Positions 1 to 7,433 are shown, counted from the first letter of the stretch. The stretch is DNA of 13,234 nt from an uncultured Rhodospirillales bacterium (GCA_903904805.1 CAIVDX010000602.1:1-13234); one strand, 5' to 3'. Program-made: numbers and translations. Notes: generated by a model from the letters alone, not told the origin.

Positions 1-537
1 CATCTCGACCAGATCCACCACGCCGAGGAACTGGTCCTCGATGCCGATCGGCAGCTGCAGGGGCAGCGCGATGATGTCCAGCTTCTCCTTCAGCGTGTCG
101 AAGGCGCGGTAGAAATCGGCACCGGTGCGATCGAGCTTGTTGATGAAGATGATGCGCGGAACGTTATAGCGATCCGCCAGACGCCAGTTGGTCTCGGACT
201 GGGGCTGAACGCCGGCCACGCCCTCGATGATGAACACCGCGCCGTCGAGCACGCGCAAGGAGCGGTTCACTTCGATATTGAAGTCGATATGGCCGGGGGT
301 GTCGATGATGTTGATGCGGTGGTCTTTCCACTCGCAGGTCACCGCCGCGGAGGTGATCGTGATGCCGCGCTCACGCTCCTGGTCCATGTAATCGGTGGTG
401 GTGTTGCCGTCATGCACCTCGCCGATGCGATGCGACACACCGGTGTAATACAGGATCCGCTCGGTCGTGGTGGTCTTGCCCGCATCGATGTGAGCGGTGA
501 TGCCGATATTGCGGATCTTGTCGAGCACGTTGGTCAC
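1..537 (-). CDS. fusA: Elongation factor G, N-terminal G domain (cut by left edge)
   Basis: Translational GTPase that drives ribosome translocation in the cytoplasm. The 179 visible residues are the G domain: P-loop AHIDAGKT at about 15-22, switch I region with RGIT near 57-60, DTPGH at 79-83 and NKLD at 133-136. The rest of the protein lies beyond the left edge. The start is GTG at 537, because the upstream in-frame reading is closed and a GGAGG Shine-Dalgarno sits five bases before it. The sequence departs from the usual proteobacterial EF-G in places: HIDFNIEVNRSLRVLDG instead of the common VDFTIEVERSLRVLDG, and NKLDRTGADF instead of NKMDR. The neighbours are not rpsL, rpsG or tuf, so this may be a second EF-G copy outside the str operon. 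Identity as EF-G is firm; main copy or paralog is open. Confidence 0.95.
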   Translation of the reverse strand, partial: MTNVLDKIRNIGITAHIDAGKTTTTERILYYTGVSHRIGEVHDGNTTTDYMDQERERGITITSAAVTCEWKDHRINIIDTPGHIDFNIEVNRSLRVLDGAVFIIEGVAGVQPQSETNWRLADRYNVPRIIFINKLDRTGADFYRAFDTLKEKLDIIALPLQLPIGIEDQFLGVVDLVEM

Positions 538-808
538 GGAAACCTCCAAGCCATAACGGGCGTCGGCGGGCAGGCTGCCCGTCACACCGCGCCATGTTCG
601 ATGTGTGCCGTCGGGCCGGGCCAGTCCCGGCCGCGCGCCGGATGGCGGACAGCGGCGGTGATGTGCGACAGCGCGCGCGGTTTTGCAAGCGCCAAGCGAG
701 GTGGGGAGGCCTGCATCGGCACCAATTCGCGTGTGACATTCCCGCCGCCCCGACATTTTTCAACCGCTTCGCAACACTGCCGATACAGCTGGAGGGCATA
801 AGAGGCTC
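538..808. other. Divergent intergenic region between EF-G and DUF1800 genes
   Basis: This 271-base gap must hold the promoters of both divergent genes. I see no convincing -35/-10 pair, hairpin terminator or RNA gene in it. A GTGACA at 733-738 could be a -35 element, but no good -10 lies at the right distance. GGAGGG at 791-796 and AGAGG at 801-805 are the candidate ribosome binding sites for the gene starting at 809; neither spacing is ideal. Confidence 0.5.
543..547 (-). promoter_or_regulatory. Shine-Dalgarno of the EF-G gene, fixes its GTG start
   Basis: On the minus strand GGAGG lies five bases before GTG at 537. The nearest upstream ATG on this strand opens a frame that stops after six codons, so the GTG is the only sensible start. 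Confidence 0.75.
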
Positions 809-2122
809 ATGACGCAGTCCGCCGCCCCCCGCGCGATGGTCGCCCAGATCCGCTTCGGCCTCGGCCGGCGCGGCGATGAACCGCTGCCCGCCGACCCCGA
901 CCGCTGGCTGCTCGCCCAGCTGGCCGGCACCGATCCCGGCCCGCCCGGGCCTGACAGCACCGACTGTCTGCGCGCGCTGGCGCATGACCGGCGGGAAAAG
1001 CCCAAGCCGGAGGACAGTCTCGCGCGCCCCATCGCGCGCGCCGAGCAGCAGGCCGCAATCGCCTGGGCGCTCACCACGCCGACCCCGTTCCGCGAGCGCC
1101 TGGTCTGGTTCTGGTCAAACCACTTCACCATCAGCCTGCGCCAGGGCGGCGTGGGCGTGCTCGCCGGTGCCTATGTGCGCGAGGCGATTCGCCCGCATGT
1201 CACCGGCCGCTTCACCGACATGCTGCTGGCCGTCATGCGCCACCCGGGCATGCTGATGTATCTCGACAACGCCCAGTCGGTCGGCCCCGCCAGCCAGGCC
1301 GGCGCACGCGGCGGTCGTGGCCTGAACGAGAACCTGGCGCGCGAATGCCTGGAGCTGCACACGCTCAGCCCGCTCGGCCCGGCCGGACAGCCCAACTACA
1401 ACCAGGACGACGTGACGAGCTTCGCCGCCATTCTCACCGGCTGGTCGGTCGATCTGAACGGCATGATGCCCGGCTACTTCTTCCGCGAACGCGCCCACCA
1501 GCCCGGGCCGAAGCAGCTGCTCGGCCGAACCTTCCCCGAGGGCGAGCGCGGGGGCGATGCGGCCCTGCGCTTCCTCGCCAGTCACCCCTCAACGCTGCAT
1601 CATCTGGCGGTGAAGCTGGCGCGACATTTCATCGCCGACCAGCCGCCAGCCGATGCCGTGCACCGAATCGCAACCGTGCTGCGTGAGACGGATGGCAATC
1701 TCGGCGCCGCGGCGGGTGCCATCGTGGGCATCGAAGCCGCCTGGAGCCCACTGACCAAGCTGCGCTGCCCGCAGGATTTCGTCATCGCCACCCTGCGTGC
1801 GGCCGACCTGCCGGAGGACAAGCGTCCGCCCTTCCTGCCCGGCATCATGGCCGGCCTCGGCCAGCCACTGTGGAATGCGCCGCTGCCCAATGGCTGGGCC
1901 GATGAGGCCTCCGGCTGGACCGGGCCGGAGGCCATGCTGCGCCGGGTGGACTGGTCCTATTCCTTCGCCGGCCGCACCGCATCGGTCGACCCGCTGCAGC
2001 TGGCCGACGCCGCACTGGGGCCGCTCATGCGACCGGCCACGCGCGAGGCGATCGCCCATGCCGGCAGCCGCCAGGAGGCCGCCGCCCTGCTGTTCGCCTC
2101 ACCGGAGTTCCAACGGCGATGA
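809..2122 (+). CDS. DUF1800 family protein
   Basis: Member of the DUF1800 family (437 residues); its biochemical role is unknown. Family signatures are clear: RERLVWFWSNHFTIS at about 95-109, HPGMLMYLDNAQS at 145-157, LNENLARECLELHTL at 172-186, LTGW at 209-212, LGQPLWNAPLPNGW at 350-363 and a terminal FASPEFQRR. No signal peptide is visible at this N-terminus, and I see no better upstream start. The stop codon overlaps the ATG of the next gene by four bases (ATGA), which suggests translational coupling. DUF1800 is regularly found next to DUF1501, as here, and the two products probably act together. Family assignment is firm; function is not known. Confidence 0.93.
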   Translation: MTQSAAPRAMVAQIRFGLGRRGDEPLPADPDRWLLAQLAGTDPGPPGPDSTDCLRALAHDRREKPKPEDSLARPIARAEQQAAIAWALTTPTPFRERLVWFWSNHFTISLRQGGVGVLAGAYVREAIRPHVTGRFTDMLLAVMRHPGMLMYLDNAQSVGPASQAGARGGRGLNENLARECLELHTLSPLGPAGQPNYNQDDVTSFAAILTGWSVDLNGMMPGYFFRERAHQPGPKQLLGRTFPEGERGGDAALRFLASHPSTLHHLAVKLARHFIADQPPADAVHRIATVLRETDGNLGAAAGAIVGIEAAWSPLTKLRCPQDFVIATLRAADLPEDKRPPFLPGIMAGLGQPLWNAPLPNGWADEASGWTGPEAMLRRVDWSYSFAGRTASVDPLQLADAALGPLMRPATREAIAHAGSRQEAAALLFASPEFQRR

Positions 2123-3312
2123 AACTTTCGCGACGCTCCGCCCTGCTCGGCCTGACCACGGCCTTCAGCGCAACCGGCCCGCTCGGCCGCATGGGCATGG
2201 CACTCGCGGCCGCTCCCACCGATCAGCGCTTCGTGGTGATCCTTCTGCGCGGCGCGCTCGATGGCATGGGCGCGGTGATCCCGTATGGCGACGCCAACCT
2301 GCTCGAACTGCGCCGCGCGATTTTGCCGAAGATGCCCTCCGAGCCCGGCGGCATGCTCGACCTCGGCGGTTTCTACGCCCTGCACCCGACGCTGACCGGC
2401 ATGCATGACCTCTATAAAACCGGCCAACTCCTGCCGGTGCATGCGGTGATCGGCCCCACCCACAGCCGCAGCCATTTCGACGCGCAGGATTGCCTGGAAT
2501 GTGGCGCCGATCGCCGGTTGGACAGCGGCTGGCTGAACCGCGCGGTGTCCGCCATTCCCGGCCCCCGCCCGACCGGTGGCCTCGCTCTGTCGATCGGCGT
2601 GTCCACTCCGCTGCTGCTGCGCGGACCCGGCGAGGCCAACAGCTGGGCGCCCGGAGCGATGGGCAAGCCGCCGGCGGATTTCTACAGCCGCGTCGCCGAG
2701 CTGAACCACGCCGACCCGCTCACCGGTCCCGCGATCGCCGCCGCCTTCACCGAGCATGGCATCACCCAAGCCGCGCTCGCCGGCATGGCCGACGACCCGG
2801 CCACCCGCAACGGCTTCGGCGCCATGGCCAACGCGGCCGGCCGCATGCTGGCCCAGCCAACCGGCCCACGCGTCGCCGCCCTCGAGGTCGGCGGCTGGGA
2901 CACACATGCCGCGCAAAAGAACCGCCTGCCCGGCGCCCTGCGCCAGCTCGATGAGGGGCTGATCGGCCTGCGCGACGGGCTTGGCGACGCCTGGCGGCGC
3001 ACGGTGGTGCTGGTCGTCACCGAATTCGGCCGCACGGCGCGAGCCAACGGCACCGGCGGCACCGACCACGGCACCGCCAGCGTCGCCTTCCTCGCCGGCG
3101 GCGCGGTCGCCGGCGGACGTGTCATGGGCACCTGGCCCGGCCTCGCCCACGGCCAGCTTTGGGACGGGCGTGACCTCGCACCGACCTCCGACGTCCGCGG
3201 GCTGGCCAAGGGAGTTCTGGTCTCACATCTCGGCGTCACCCCGGCCGCACTGGCGCGAATTTTTCCTGGTGCGGACAGCGTTTCTCCGCAGAACGGGCTG
3301 CTCAGAACCTAG
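2119..3312 (+). CDS. DUF1501 family protein with Tat signal
   Basis: DUF1501 proteins are related to the alkaline phosphatase/sulfatase fold; the substrate is unknown. The 397-residue product starts with a twin-arginine signal: SRR at 4-6, a hydrophobic stretch to about residue 30 and an ALA-AAP cleavage region near 28-33, so it should be folded and exported to the periplasm. Conserved blocks are ILLRGALDGMG (41-51), HSRSHFDAQDCLECG (115-129), GGWDTH (258-263), TEFGR (301-305) and GGTDHGT (313-319). The His/Asp-rich blocks look like a metal site, as in phosphatase-like folds (inference). It is coupled to the upstream DUF1800 gene by a four-base overlap, and an AT-rich stem-loop follows seven bases after its stop. 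Confidence 0.93.
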   Translation: MKLSRRSALLGLTTAFSATGPLGRMGMALAAAPTDQRFVVILLRGALDGMGAVIPYGDANLLELRRAILPKMPSEPGGMLDLGGFYALHPTLTGMHDLYKTGQLLPVHAVIGPTHSRSHFDAQDCLECGADRRLDSGWLNRAVSAIPGPRPTGGLALSIGVSTPLLLRGPGEANSWAPGAMGKPPADFYSRVAELNHADPLTGPAIAAAFTEHGITQAALAGMADDPATRNGFGAMANAAGRMLAQPTGPRVAALEVGGWDTHAAQKNRLPGALRQLDEGLIGLRDGLGDAWRRTVVLVVTEFGRTARANGTGGTDHGTASVAFLAGGAVAGGRVMGTWPGLAHGQLWDGRDLAPTSDVRGLAKGVLVSHLGVTPAALARIFPGADSVSPQNGLLRT

Positions 3313-3318
3313 GATGGA

Positions 3319-3364
3319 GCGCTTCCTTTTTGAAAAAAGAAGCGCAAAATTTTTGAAAGTTTGG
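3319..3364 (+). terminator. Terminator-like stem-loop, copy 1 of a repeated element
   Basis: Arms GCGCTTC (3319-3325) and GAAGCGC (3339-3345) enclose a T-run/A-run pair (3327-3331 with 3333-3337), so the stem can extend inward. An A/T-rich tail follows, ending in TTTTGAAAGTTTG (3351-3363). It sits just after the DUF1501 stop. The same tail follows the next gene's stem-loop at 4303-4315, so this belongs to a repeated family. Its position and shape suggest transcription termination; this is inferred. Confidence 0.65.
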
Positions 3365-3428
3365 CGTCGGCGCCGCCATCTCAGCACTGGGGGTTTCACG
3401 GCGGCGTTTGTTGCGGCAAACTCGCGCT

Positions 3429-4265
3429 ATGGAAAAGATCACATCGCTTGCCTATGCCACCCATGACGGGGTCGAACTCATTGGCGACCTTTATCTGCCC
3501 GACGGCGCTGGCCCGCACCCGGTGGTCGTCGCCGTGCATGGCGGCGGATGGCAGGGCGGCGATCGACAGAACTACAAACATGTCGGGCCCGCCCTCGCGG
3601 CTGCCGGCATCGCCACCTTCACCATCGAATATCGCCTCGCCAAACCCGGCGCCCCCAGCTACCCTGGCGCGGTCGGCGACGTGCTTGCGGCCGTCCGTTT
3701 CGTCCGCGCCACCGCTGCCAATCACCGCATCAACCCCGACCGGATCGCGTTGATGGGCGACTCCGCCGGCGGCCACCTTGCCGCCCTTTCGGCCCTGGCC
3801 GCGACCGACCCGCTTTTCGCCGACCTCTACCCCGCCGACGCCACCGCCACTGTCTCCGCCGCGGTGAAGGCTGTGGTGGGCATCTACGGCGTCTATGACA
3901 TGGTGGCACAGTGGAACCACGACGCCCTGTCCCGCCCGGCCGACCAGATCACGGAGAAATTCCTCGGCACCACGCCGCAGGCCAACCGCCGCGCCTATTT
4001 CGACAGCTCGCCGATCTCCTACGCCACACTGGCCAACAACAAGATCGCCTTCCTTCTTGCCGTGGGCACGGAGGACGACATCGTCGACCGCGCAACACAG
4101 ACGGATGCCTTTCTGCTGGCCCTGAAACAGTCGAAATTCTACGCTCGCCCGGTGGTGATCCAGGGGGCCGGCCATTTCTGGAGCGCCTGGCCAATTGAGG
4201 AGACCGACAGCCCGATGGGGCGGTTCATGCCGTATCTGCTGCGGTTCCTGGGCGAGAAGCTTTAG
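3429..4265 (+). CDS. Alpha/beta hydrolase, HSL-type esterase/lipase
   Basis: Cytoplasmic serine hydrolase of the alpha/beta fold, expected to split ester bonds; the natural substrate cannot be read from the sequence. With the ATG at 3429 (278 residues) the oxyanion-hole motif HGGGW is at 37-41, the nucleophile elbow GDSAGG at 110-115 (Ser112), an acidic residue in TEDD at 214-217 (Asp217 likely) and the catalytic His in GAGHF at 246-250 (His249). The triad is complete. A TTG at 3408 would add seven residues; I prefer the ATG because it gives the usual family N-terminus, although no strong Shine-Dalgarno precedes either. The gene stands alone between two AT-rich stem-loops, so it is probably transcribed as a single unit. 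Confidence 0.9.
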   Translation: MEKITSLAYATHDGVELIGDLYLPDGAGPHPVVVAVHGGGWQGGDRQNYKHVGPALAAAGIATFTIEYRLAKPGAPSYPGAVGDVLAAVRFVRATAANHRINPDRIALMGDSAGGHLAALSALAATDPLFADLYPADATATVSAAVKAVVGIYGVYDMVAQWNHDALSRPADQITEKFLGTTPQANRRAYFDSSPISYATLANNKIAFLLAVGTEDDIVDRATQTDAFLLALKQSKFYARPVVIQGAGHFWSAWPIEETDSPMGRFMPYLLRFLGEKL

Positions 4266-4274
4266 GCAAATCCT

Positions 4275-4315
4275 GTTCTTTTCTTAAAAAGAACCAGAAA
4301 ACTTTTGAAAGTTTG
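4275..4315 (+). terminator. Terminator-like stem-loop, copy 2 of a repeated element
   Basis: Arms GTTCTTTT (4275-4282) and AAAAGAAC (4287-4294) with a four-base loop, ten bases after the hydrolase stop. The tail at 4299-4315 contains a second inverted repeat, AAACTTT and AAAGTTT two bases apart, and shares the 13-mer TTTTGAAAGTTTG with the element at 3319-3364. A rho-independent terminator role is inferred. The element ends only six bases before the putative TTG start of the next gene. Confidence 0.65.
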
Positions 4316-4320
4316 ATGCC

Positions 4321-4980
4321 TTGTTATTGAAGGTCCTGAAAGGGCGACCTCGGTTGGTGGCGGGGGCGCTGTTCGGGCTTTGCGTCGGACTGCTTCTGCC
4401 CCACGGCATCGCTGCGATCACCCGAGCCATCATCGCCTGGGATTGCGGCGTGTTGCTGTTTCTGATCGCCGCGCTGCAGCTCTTCATCCGCCACGGCATC
4501 GACCACATGGAAGACGACGCCGAGGCCCAGGAAGAAGGCGAGTGGACCGTCTTCGGCCTCACCCTGCTCGGCACCATCGCCTCGCTGGGCGCGATCATCC
4601 ACGAATTCGCCGCCCTGCACGGCGCGAGCCCCGAACACCAGAGCCTCGACGTCGCGCTGGTTGCCGGCACGCTGATCCTGTCATGGCTGATGACACAAGC
4701 GACCTTCACCTTTCGCTACGCGCACGAATATTACAGTCGCACCGATGAGGCCCAGGCCGGCGTCGATGGCGGGCTGCTGTTCCCCGGCACCGAACAGCCG
4801 GACTATTTCGACTTCTTCTATTTCGCGCTGGTGCTGGGCATGACCTTCCAGGTGTCGGACGTGCAGATCATCTCCCGCAAGCTGCGTCGCCTGGCCGCAC
4901 TGCACGGGCTGATCGGATTCATCTTCAACACGGTGATCCTCGCCCTCACCGTGAATCTGGCCGCCGGCCTGTTGAGCTAA
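4321..4980 (+). CDS. DUF1345 family integral membrane protein
   Basis: Predicted inner-membrane protein of the DUF1345 family, function unknown. About six hydrophobic segments are visible: roughly 12-34, 39-56, 76-97, 110-130, 163-180 and 193-217. The conserved block RYAHEYYS (132-139), GGLLFPGTEQPDYFDFFYFALVLGM and TFQVSDVQIISRKLRR (up to 190) is the family hallmark, so the reading frame is secure. The start is uncertain: no ATG is available, TTG at 4321 or 4327 gives a typical N-terminus (GRPRLVAGALFG), and GTG at 4357 is a shorter option. No clear Shine-Dalgarno is present, because the repeat element ending at 4315 occupies the upstream region. Its stop overlaps the stop of the convergent small gene by four bases. 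Confidence 0.85.
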   Translation: MLLKVLKGRPRLVAGALFGLCVGLLLPHGIAAITRAIIAWDCGVLLFLIAALQLFIRHGIDHMEDDAEAQEEGEWTVFGLTLLGTIASLGAIIHEFAALHGASPEHQSLDVALVAGTLILSWLMTQATFTFRYAHEYYSRTDEAQAGVDGGLLFPGTEQPDYFDFFYFALVLGMTFQVSDVQIISRKLRRLAALHGLIGFIFNTVILALTVNLAAGLLS

Positions 4981-5195
4981 TGCTGATTGGCGACCAGTTG
5001 GTCGCAGTTGGTGCGGCCGGCCATGAAGCAATCCTCGACATGCTGGGTACGCGCGAGCTGGTGCACCAGGGCAAGGCCCGCGACCACCAGCGCCAGCAGC
5101 AGCGCGATCGCCGCCAGCCCGCCGGTCTGACGATCGGCGATTGATTCGTCGCTCTCCGCCCGACCAGGGCGGCGCCAAACATCAAGCTGCGGCAT
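4977..5195 (-). CDS. Small single-pass membrane protein, hypothetical
   Basis: A 72-residue product I cannot assign to a named family. It has a charged N-terminal part (residues 1-24), one hydrophobic segment (about 25-46, rich in A, L and V) and a polar C-terminus with two cysteines, Cys56 and Cys64, seven residues apart (CFMAGRTNC). The positive-rich, short N-terminus leaves the orientation uncertain; if the C-terminus is periplasmic the cysteines could form a disulfide. A strong GGGAGG (5205-5210) lies nine bases before the ATG at 5195, which supports translation and rules out the longer open frame. The gene converges on DUF1345 with a four-base overlap of the ends, and is divergent from the DNA glycosylase gene. 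Confidence 0.7.
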   Translation of the reverse strand: MPQLDVWRRPGRAESDESIADRQTGGLAAIALLLALVVAGLALVHQLARTQHVEDCFMAGRTNCDQLVANQH

Positions 5196-5302
5196 CTGCA
5201 CGTTCCTCCCAGCCCGTCTCGCTGTCAGGGGCTGACTGATTGCCCATACAATGCGACGCTGAGGCTCCGGCGCAAGCCTGATATTGCAACGCGGTATCCA
5301 GA

Positions 5303-5965
5303 ATGGTGCAGATGTCACCGCCTTTACCGAAGTTCAGCCCAGAGGCCGCGCACATTGCCGCGTCCGACGGCGATTTTGCCGCGCTAATCAGCCGAATCGG
5401 ACCGTGCGCGCTCAAGGTCGATCGCAGTCGGTCACCCTATGAGGCACTGGTCCGCGCGATCGCCCACCAGCAACTGCACGCCCGCGCCGCCGAGGCGATT
5501 CTCGGCCGCATGCTCACCCTCGCCGACTGCCCCTTCCCCGAACCAGCCCAACTCCTCGCCCTCGACGAAACCGATCTGCGCGCCTGCGGCTTCTCCTTCG
5601 GCAAGATCGCCGCCCTGCGTGACATCGCCGCCCGCACGCTCGACGGCACCGTGCCCTCGCGTGCCGCCGCCCGCCGGCTGAGCGATGCCGATCTGATCGC
5701 CCGCCTGGTCAGCCTGCGGGGCGTCGGCCGCTGGACAGTGGAAATGCTGCTGATCTTCACCCTCGGCCGCCCCGATATCCTGCCGGTGGATGATTTCGGC
5801 GTGCGCGAGGGCTGGCGCTTGCTCAAGATGCTCGACAAACAACCCACACCGAAAGCTCTCGCCGCCATCGGCGAGGTCTGGGCACCGCACCGCTCAATGG
5901 CCGCCTGGTATCTCTGGCGCGCCGCCGATGAGGGCAAAAAGGTCAAGCAGCCCATCGCTATCTAG
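5303..5965 (+). CDS. DNA-3-methyladenine glycosylase, AlkA/HhH-GPD type
   Basis: Base-excision repair enzyme that removes alkylated purines from DNA. The 220-residue protein carries the helix-hairpin-helix-GPD core: HQQLHARAAEAI at 55-66, the hairpin LRGVGRWTVEMLL at 138-150 and LPVDDFGVR at 160-168. Asp164 lines up with the catalytic Asp238 of E. coli AlkA. It is shorter than E. coli AlkA (282) because the N-terminal AlkA domain is missing, as is usual for many alphaproteobacterial members. ATG at 5303 is used; ATG at 5312 is equally possible and no strong ribosome binding site separates them. The downstream MFS gene is 112 bases away with its own leader, so co-transcription is not implied. 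Confidence 0.92.
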   Translation: MVQMSPPLPKFSPEAAHIAASDGDFAALISRIGPCALKVDRSRSPYEALVRAIAHQQLHARAAEAILGRMLTLADCPFPEPAQLLALDETDLRACGFSFGKIAALRDIAARTLDGTVPSRAAARRLSDADLIARLVSLRGVGRWTVEMLLIFTLGRPDILPVDDFGVREGWRLLKMLDKQPTPKALAAIGEVWAPHRSMAAWYLWRAADEGKKVKQPIAI

Positions 5966-6025
5966 TCCCCGGCCGCCCCATCGCCCGAACCCGCCATCCT
6001 GTGCCACACTCCCGGAAACAACCAT

Positions 6026-6054
6026 GTCCGCCCGCATCGAATCGGCGGGAGGAC
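6026..6054 (+). promoter_or_regulatory. Stem-loop in the leader of the MFS transporter gene
   Basis: GTCC (6026-6029) pairs with GGAC (6051-6054) and CCCGC (6031-6035) with GCGGG (6045-6049), with one G/A mismatch between the two helices and a nine-base loop. It ends 11 bases before the AGGGAG ribosome binding site. It may be an RNA leader structure or a protein-binding dyad; no function can be shown from sequence. Confidence 0.35.
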
Positions 6055-6077
6055 TGAAGTCGAGCAGGGAGCGGAAG

Positions 6078-7433
6078 ATGGCAGATGGAACACGCGTCGA
6101 TATCGGTGGCCTGGTGGATCGCGCGAAACTGCGCGGCATTCATATTCTGGTGGTCGCGCTCGCCTTCCTGGCGGTGGTGATCGATGGCTACGACATTTTC
6201 GTCGCCGGCTTCATCGCCCCCAATATCGGCCGCGAATGGCATGTGCCGCCGCAGCAGATGGGCATGATGTTCTCCATCGGGCTGCTCGGCGTGGTGATCG
6301 GCGCGCCTTTGTTGGGAGCCCTCGGCGACCGGATCGGCCGCCGTCGCGCCATCGTGATCGGTTCAATCTTCTACGGCGTGATGAGCCTGGCCTGCCTCTA
6401 CACCACTGAAATCGTGAGCTTCACCGTGCTGCGATTCCTGATCGGCCTTGGCGTGGGCGGGGTGATCCCCTCGGCGATCGCGCTGGTGGCGGAATTCCTG
6501 CCCGGCCGCAGCCGCACCGTGGCAATGCTGCTGCTGATGGCCGGCGCCCCGGTCGGCCAACTGCTGCCCGCCATCGTCGCGGCGACATTGGTGCCGAGTT
6601 TCGGCTGGCACATGCTGCTCTGGGTGGGCGGCCTCGCCCCCATCGTGATCGGCCTGATCTGCTGGGTGGCGCTGCCGGAATCGCTGAAATTCCTCGCCCT
6701 GCATCCGCAGCGGCGCGACGAACTGGTCGGGCTGATCAATCGCATCCAGCCGGAGCCAATGCCGCCGGCGAATGCGGTCTATTACACAAGCGAGCCCGCC
6801 CTCCGCGCCACGCTGAACCCTGGCCCGCTGTTCGCCGCCGGTCGCGTCGCGACAACTTTGCTGCTGTGGCTGTGCCTGTCGATGGCGATCCTGGCGGTCT
6901 ATTTCATCTCCAACTGGCTACCGTCGGTCCTGGCGAGCACCGGGCTGAGCAACCAGGAGGCTGCCCAGCGCATGGCGATGCTCTCGATCGGTGGCACCGC
7001 CGGTGCGGTCGCCTCCGCTTGGCTGGTGCTCAAATTCGGCCCGTTGGCGATCCTGCTGACCGGGCTGGTCGGGGGCGCCGTCATCTGCGCGTTGGGCACC
7101 CAGGGCCTGTCGACCGGGCAACTGGTCGGGCTCATGTTCGCCTCCGGCTTCTGCGTCATCGCCTCGATCAACGCGGTGGAGTGCGTGATGGGCCTCGTCT
7201 ACCCCACGCCGATCCGCGCGCTGGCGACCGGCTGGGGGCTGGGTGTCGCACGGCTGATCTCAATGGCCGGCCCGGTGATCGGCGGCTTCCTGATCGGCGC
7301 GCACCTGCCCAATCTGGTGCTGTTCGCGGTGCCAGGCGTCGCGCTGGCGATCTGCGGCGTCGCCTCGATCGCCCTGCGCGGCGCGGTCGGCGCGGATGCG
7401 ATGCGCTGGACCGAATCCACCGCGACGCATTGA
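6078..7433 (+). CDS. MFS transporter, aromatic acid:H+ symporter (AAHS) family
   Basis: Inner-membrane proton symporter expected to import an aromatic acid (PcaK-like family). The 451-residue protein has about twelve hydrophobic segments. The AAHS signature DGYD is in the first segment (36-39), and the MFS loop motif GALGDRIGRRR is at 80-90. A central loop (LHPQRRDELVGLINRIQPEP) separates the two halves. ATG at 6078 is chosen because AGGGAG (6066-6071) lies six bases upstream and the N-terminus VDIGGLVDRAKL resembles other AAHS proteins; an ATG at 6024 has no good ribosome binding site and would swallow the leader stem-loop. It converges on a Rieske oxygenase/decarboxylase-like pair, which supports an aromatic substrate, but the exact compound is unknown. 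Confidence 0.9.
   Translation: MADGTRVDIGGLVDRAKLRGIHILVVALAFLAVVIDGYDIFVAGFIAPNIGREWHVPPQQMGMMFSIGLLGVVIGAPLLGALGDRIGRRRAIVIGSIFYGVMSLACLYTTEIVSFTVLRFLIGLGVGGVIPSAIALVAEFLPGRSRTVAMLLLMAGAPVGQLLPAIVAATLVPSFGWHMLLWVGGLAPIVIGLICWVALPESLKFLALHPQRRDELVGLINRIQPEPMPPANAVYYTSEPALRATLNPGPLFAAGRVATTLLLWLCLSMAILAVYFISNWLPSVLASTGLSNQEAAQRMAMLSIGGTAGAVASAWLVLKFGPLAILLTGLVGGAVICALGTQGLSTGQLVGLMFASGFCVIASINAVECVMGLVYPTPIRALATGWGLGVARLISMAGPVIGGFLIGAHLPNLVLFAVPGVALAICGVASIALRGAVGADAMRWTESTATH

Noticed and set aside
410..985. Minus-strand open frame spanning the EF-G start region
   Set aside because: Its end is an out-of-frame reading of the EF-G P-loop region; the true EF-G frame starts at GTG 537 with a Shine-Dalgarno.
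1957..3150. A 397-codon open frame on the minus strand opposite DUF1501
   Set aside because: It is Gly/Ala/His-rich antisense sequence with no motif, while the plus strand has a Tat signal and DUF1501 blocks.
5247..5252. TACAAT as a -10 box for the DNA glycosylase gene
   Set aside because: It resembles a -10 element, but no -35 is found 16-18 bases upstream and it lacks an extended -10.
6024..6077. Longer start for the MFS transporter at ATG 6024
   Set aside because: It lacks a ribosome binding site, adds residues not typical of the family, and a well-placed AGGGAG supports ATG 6078.
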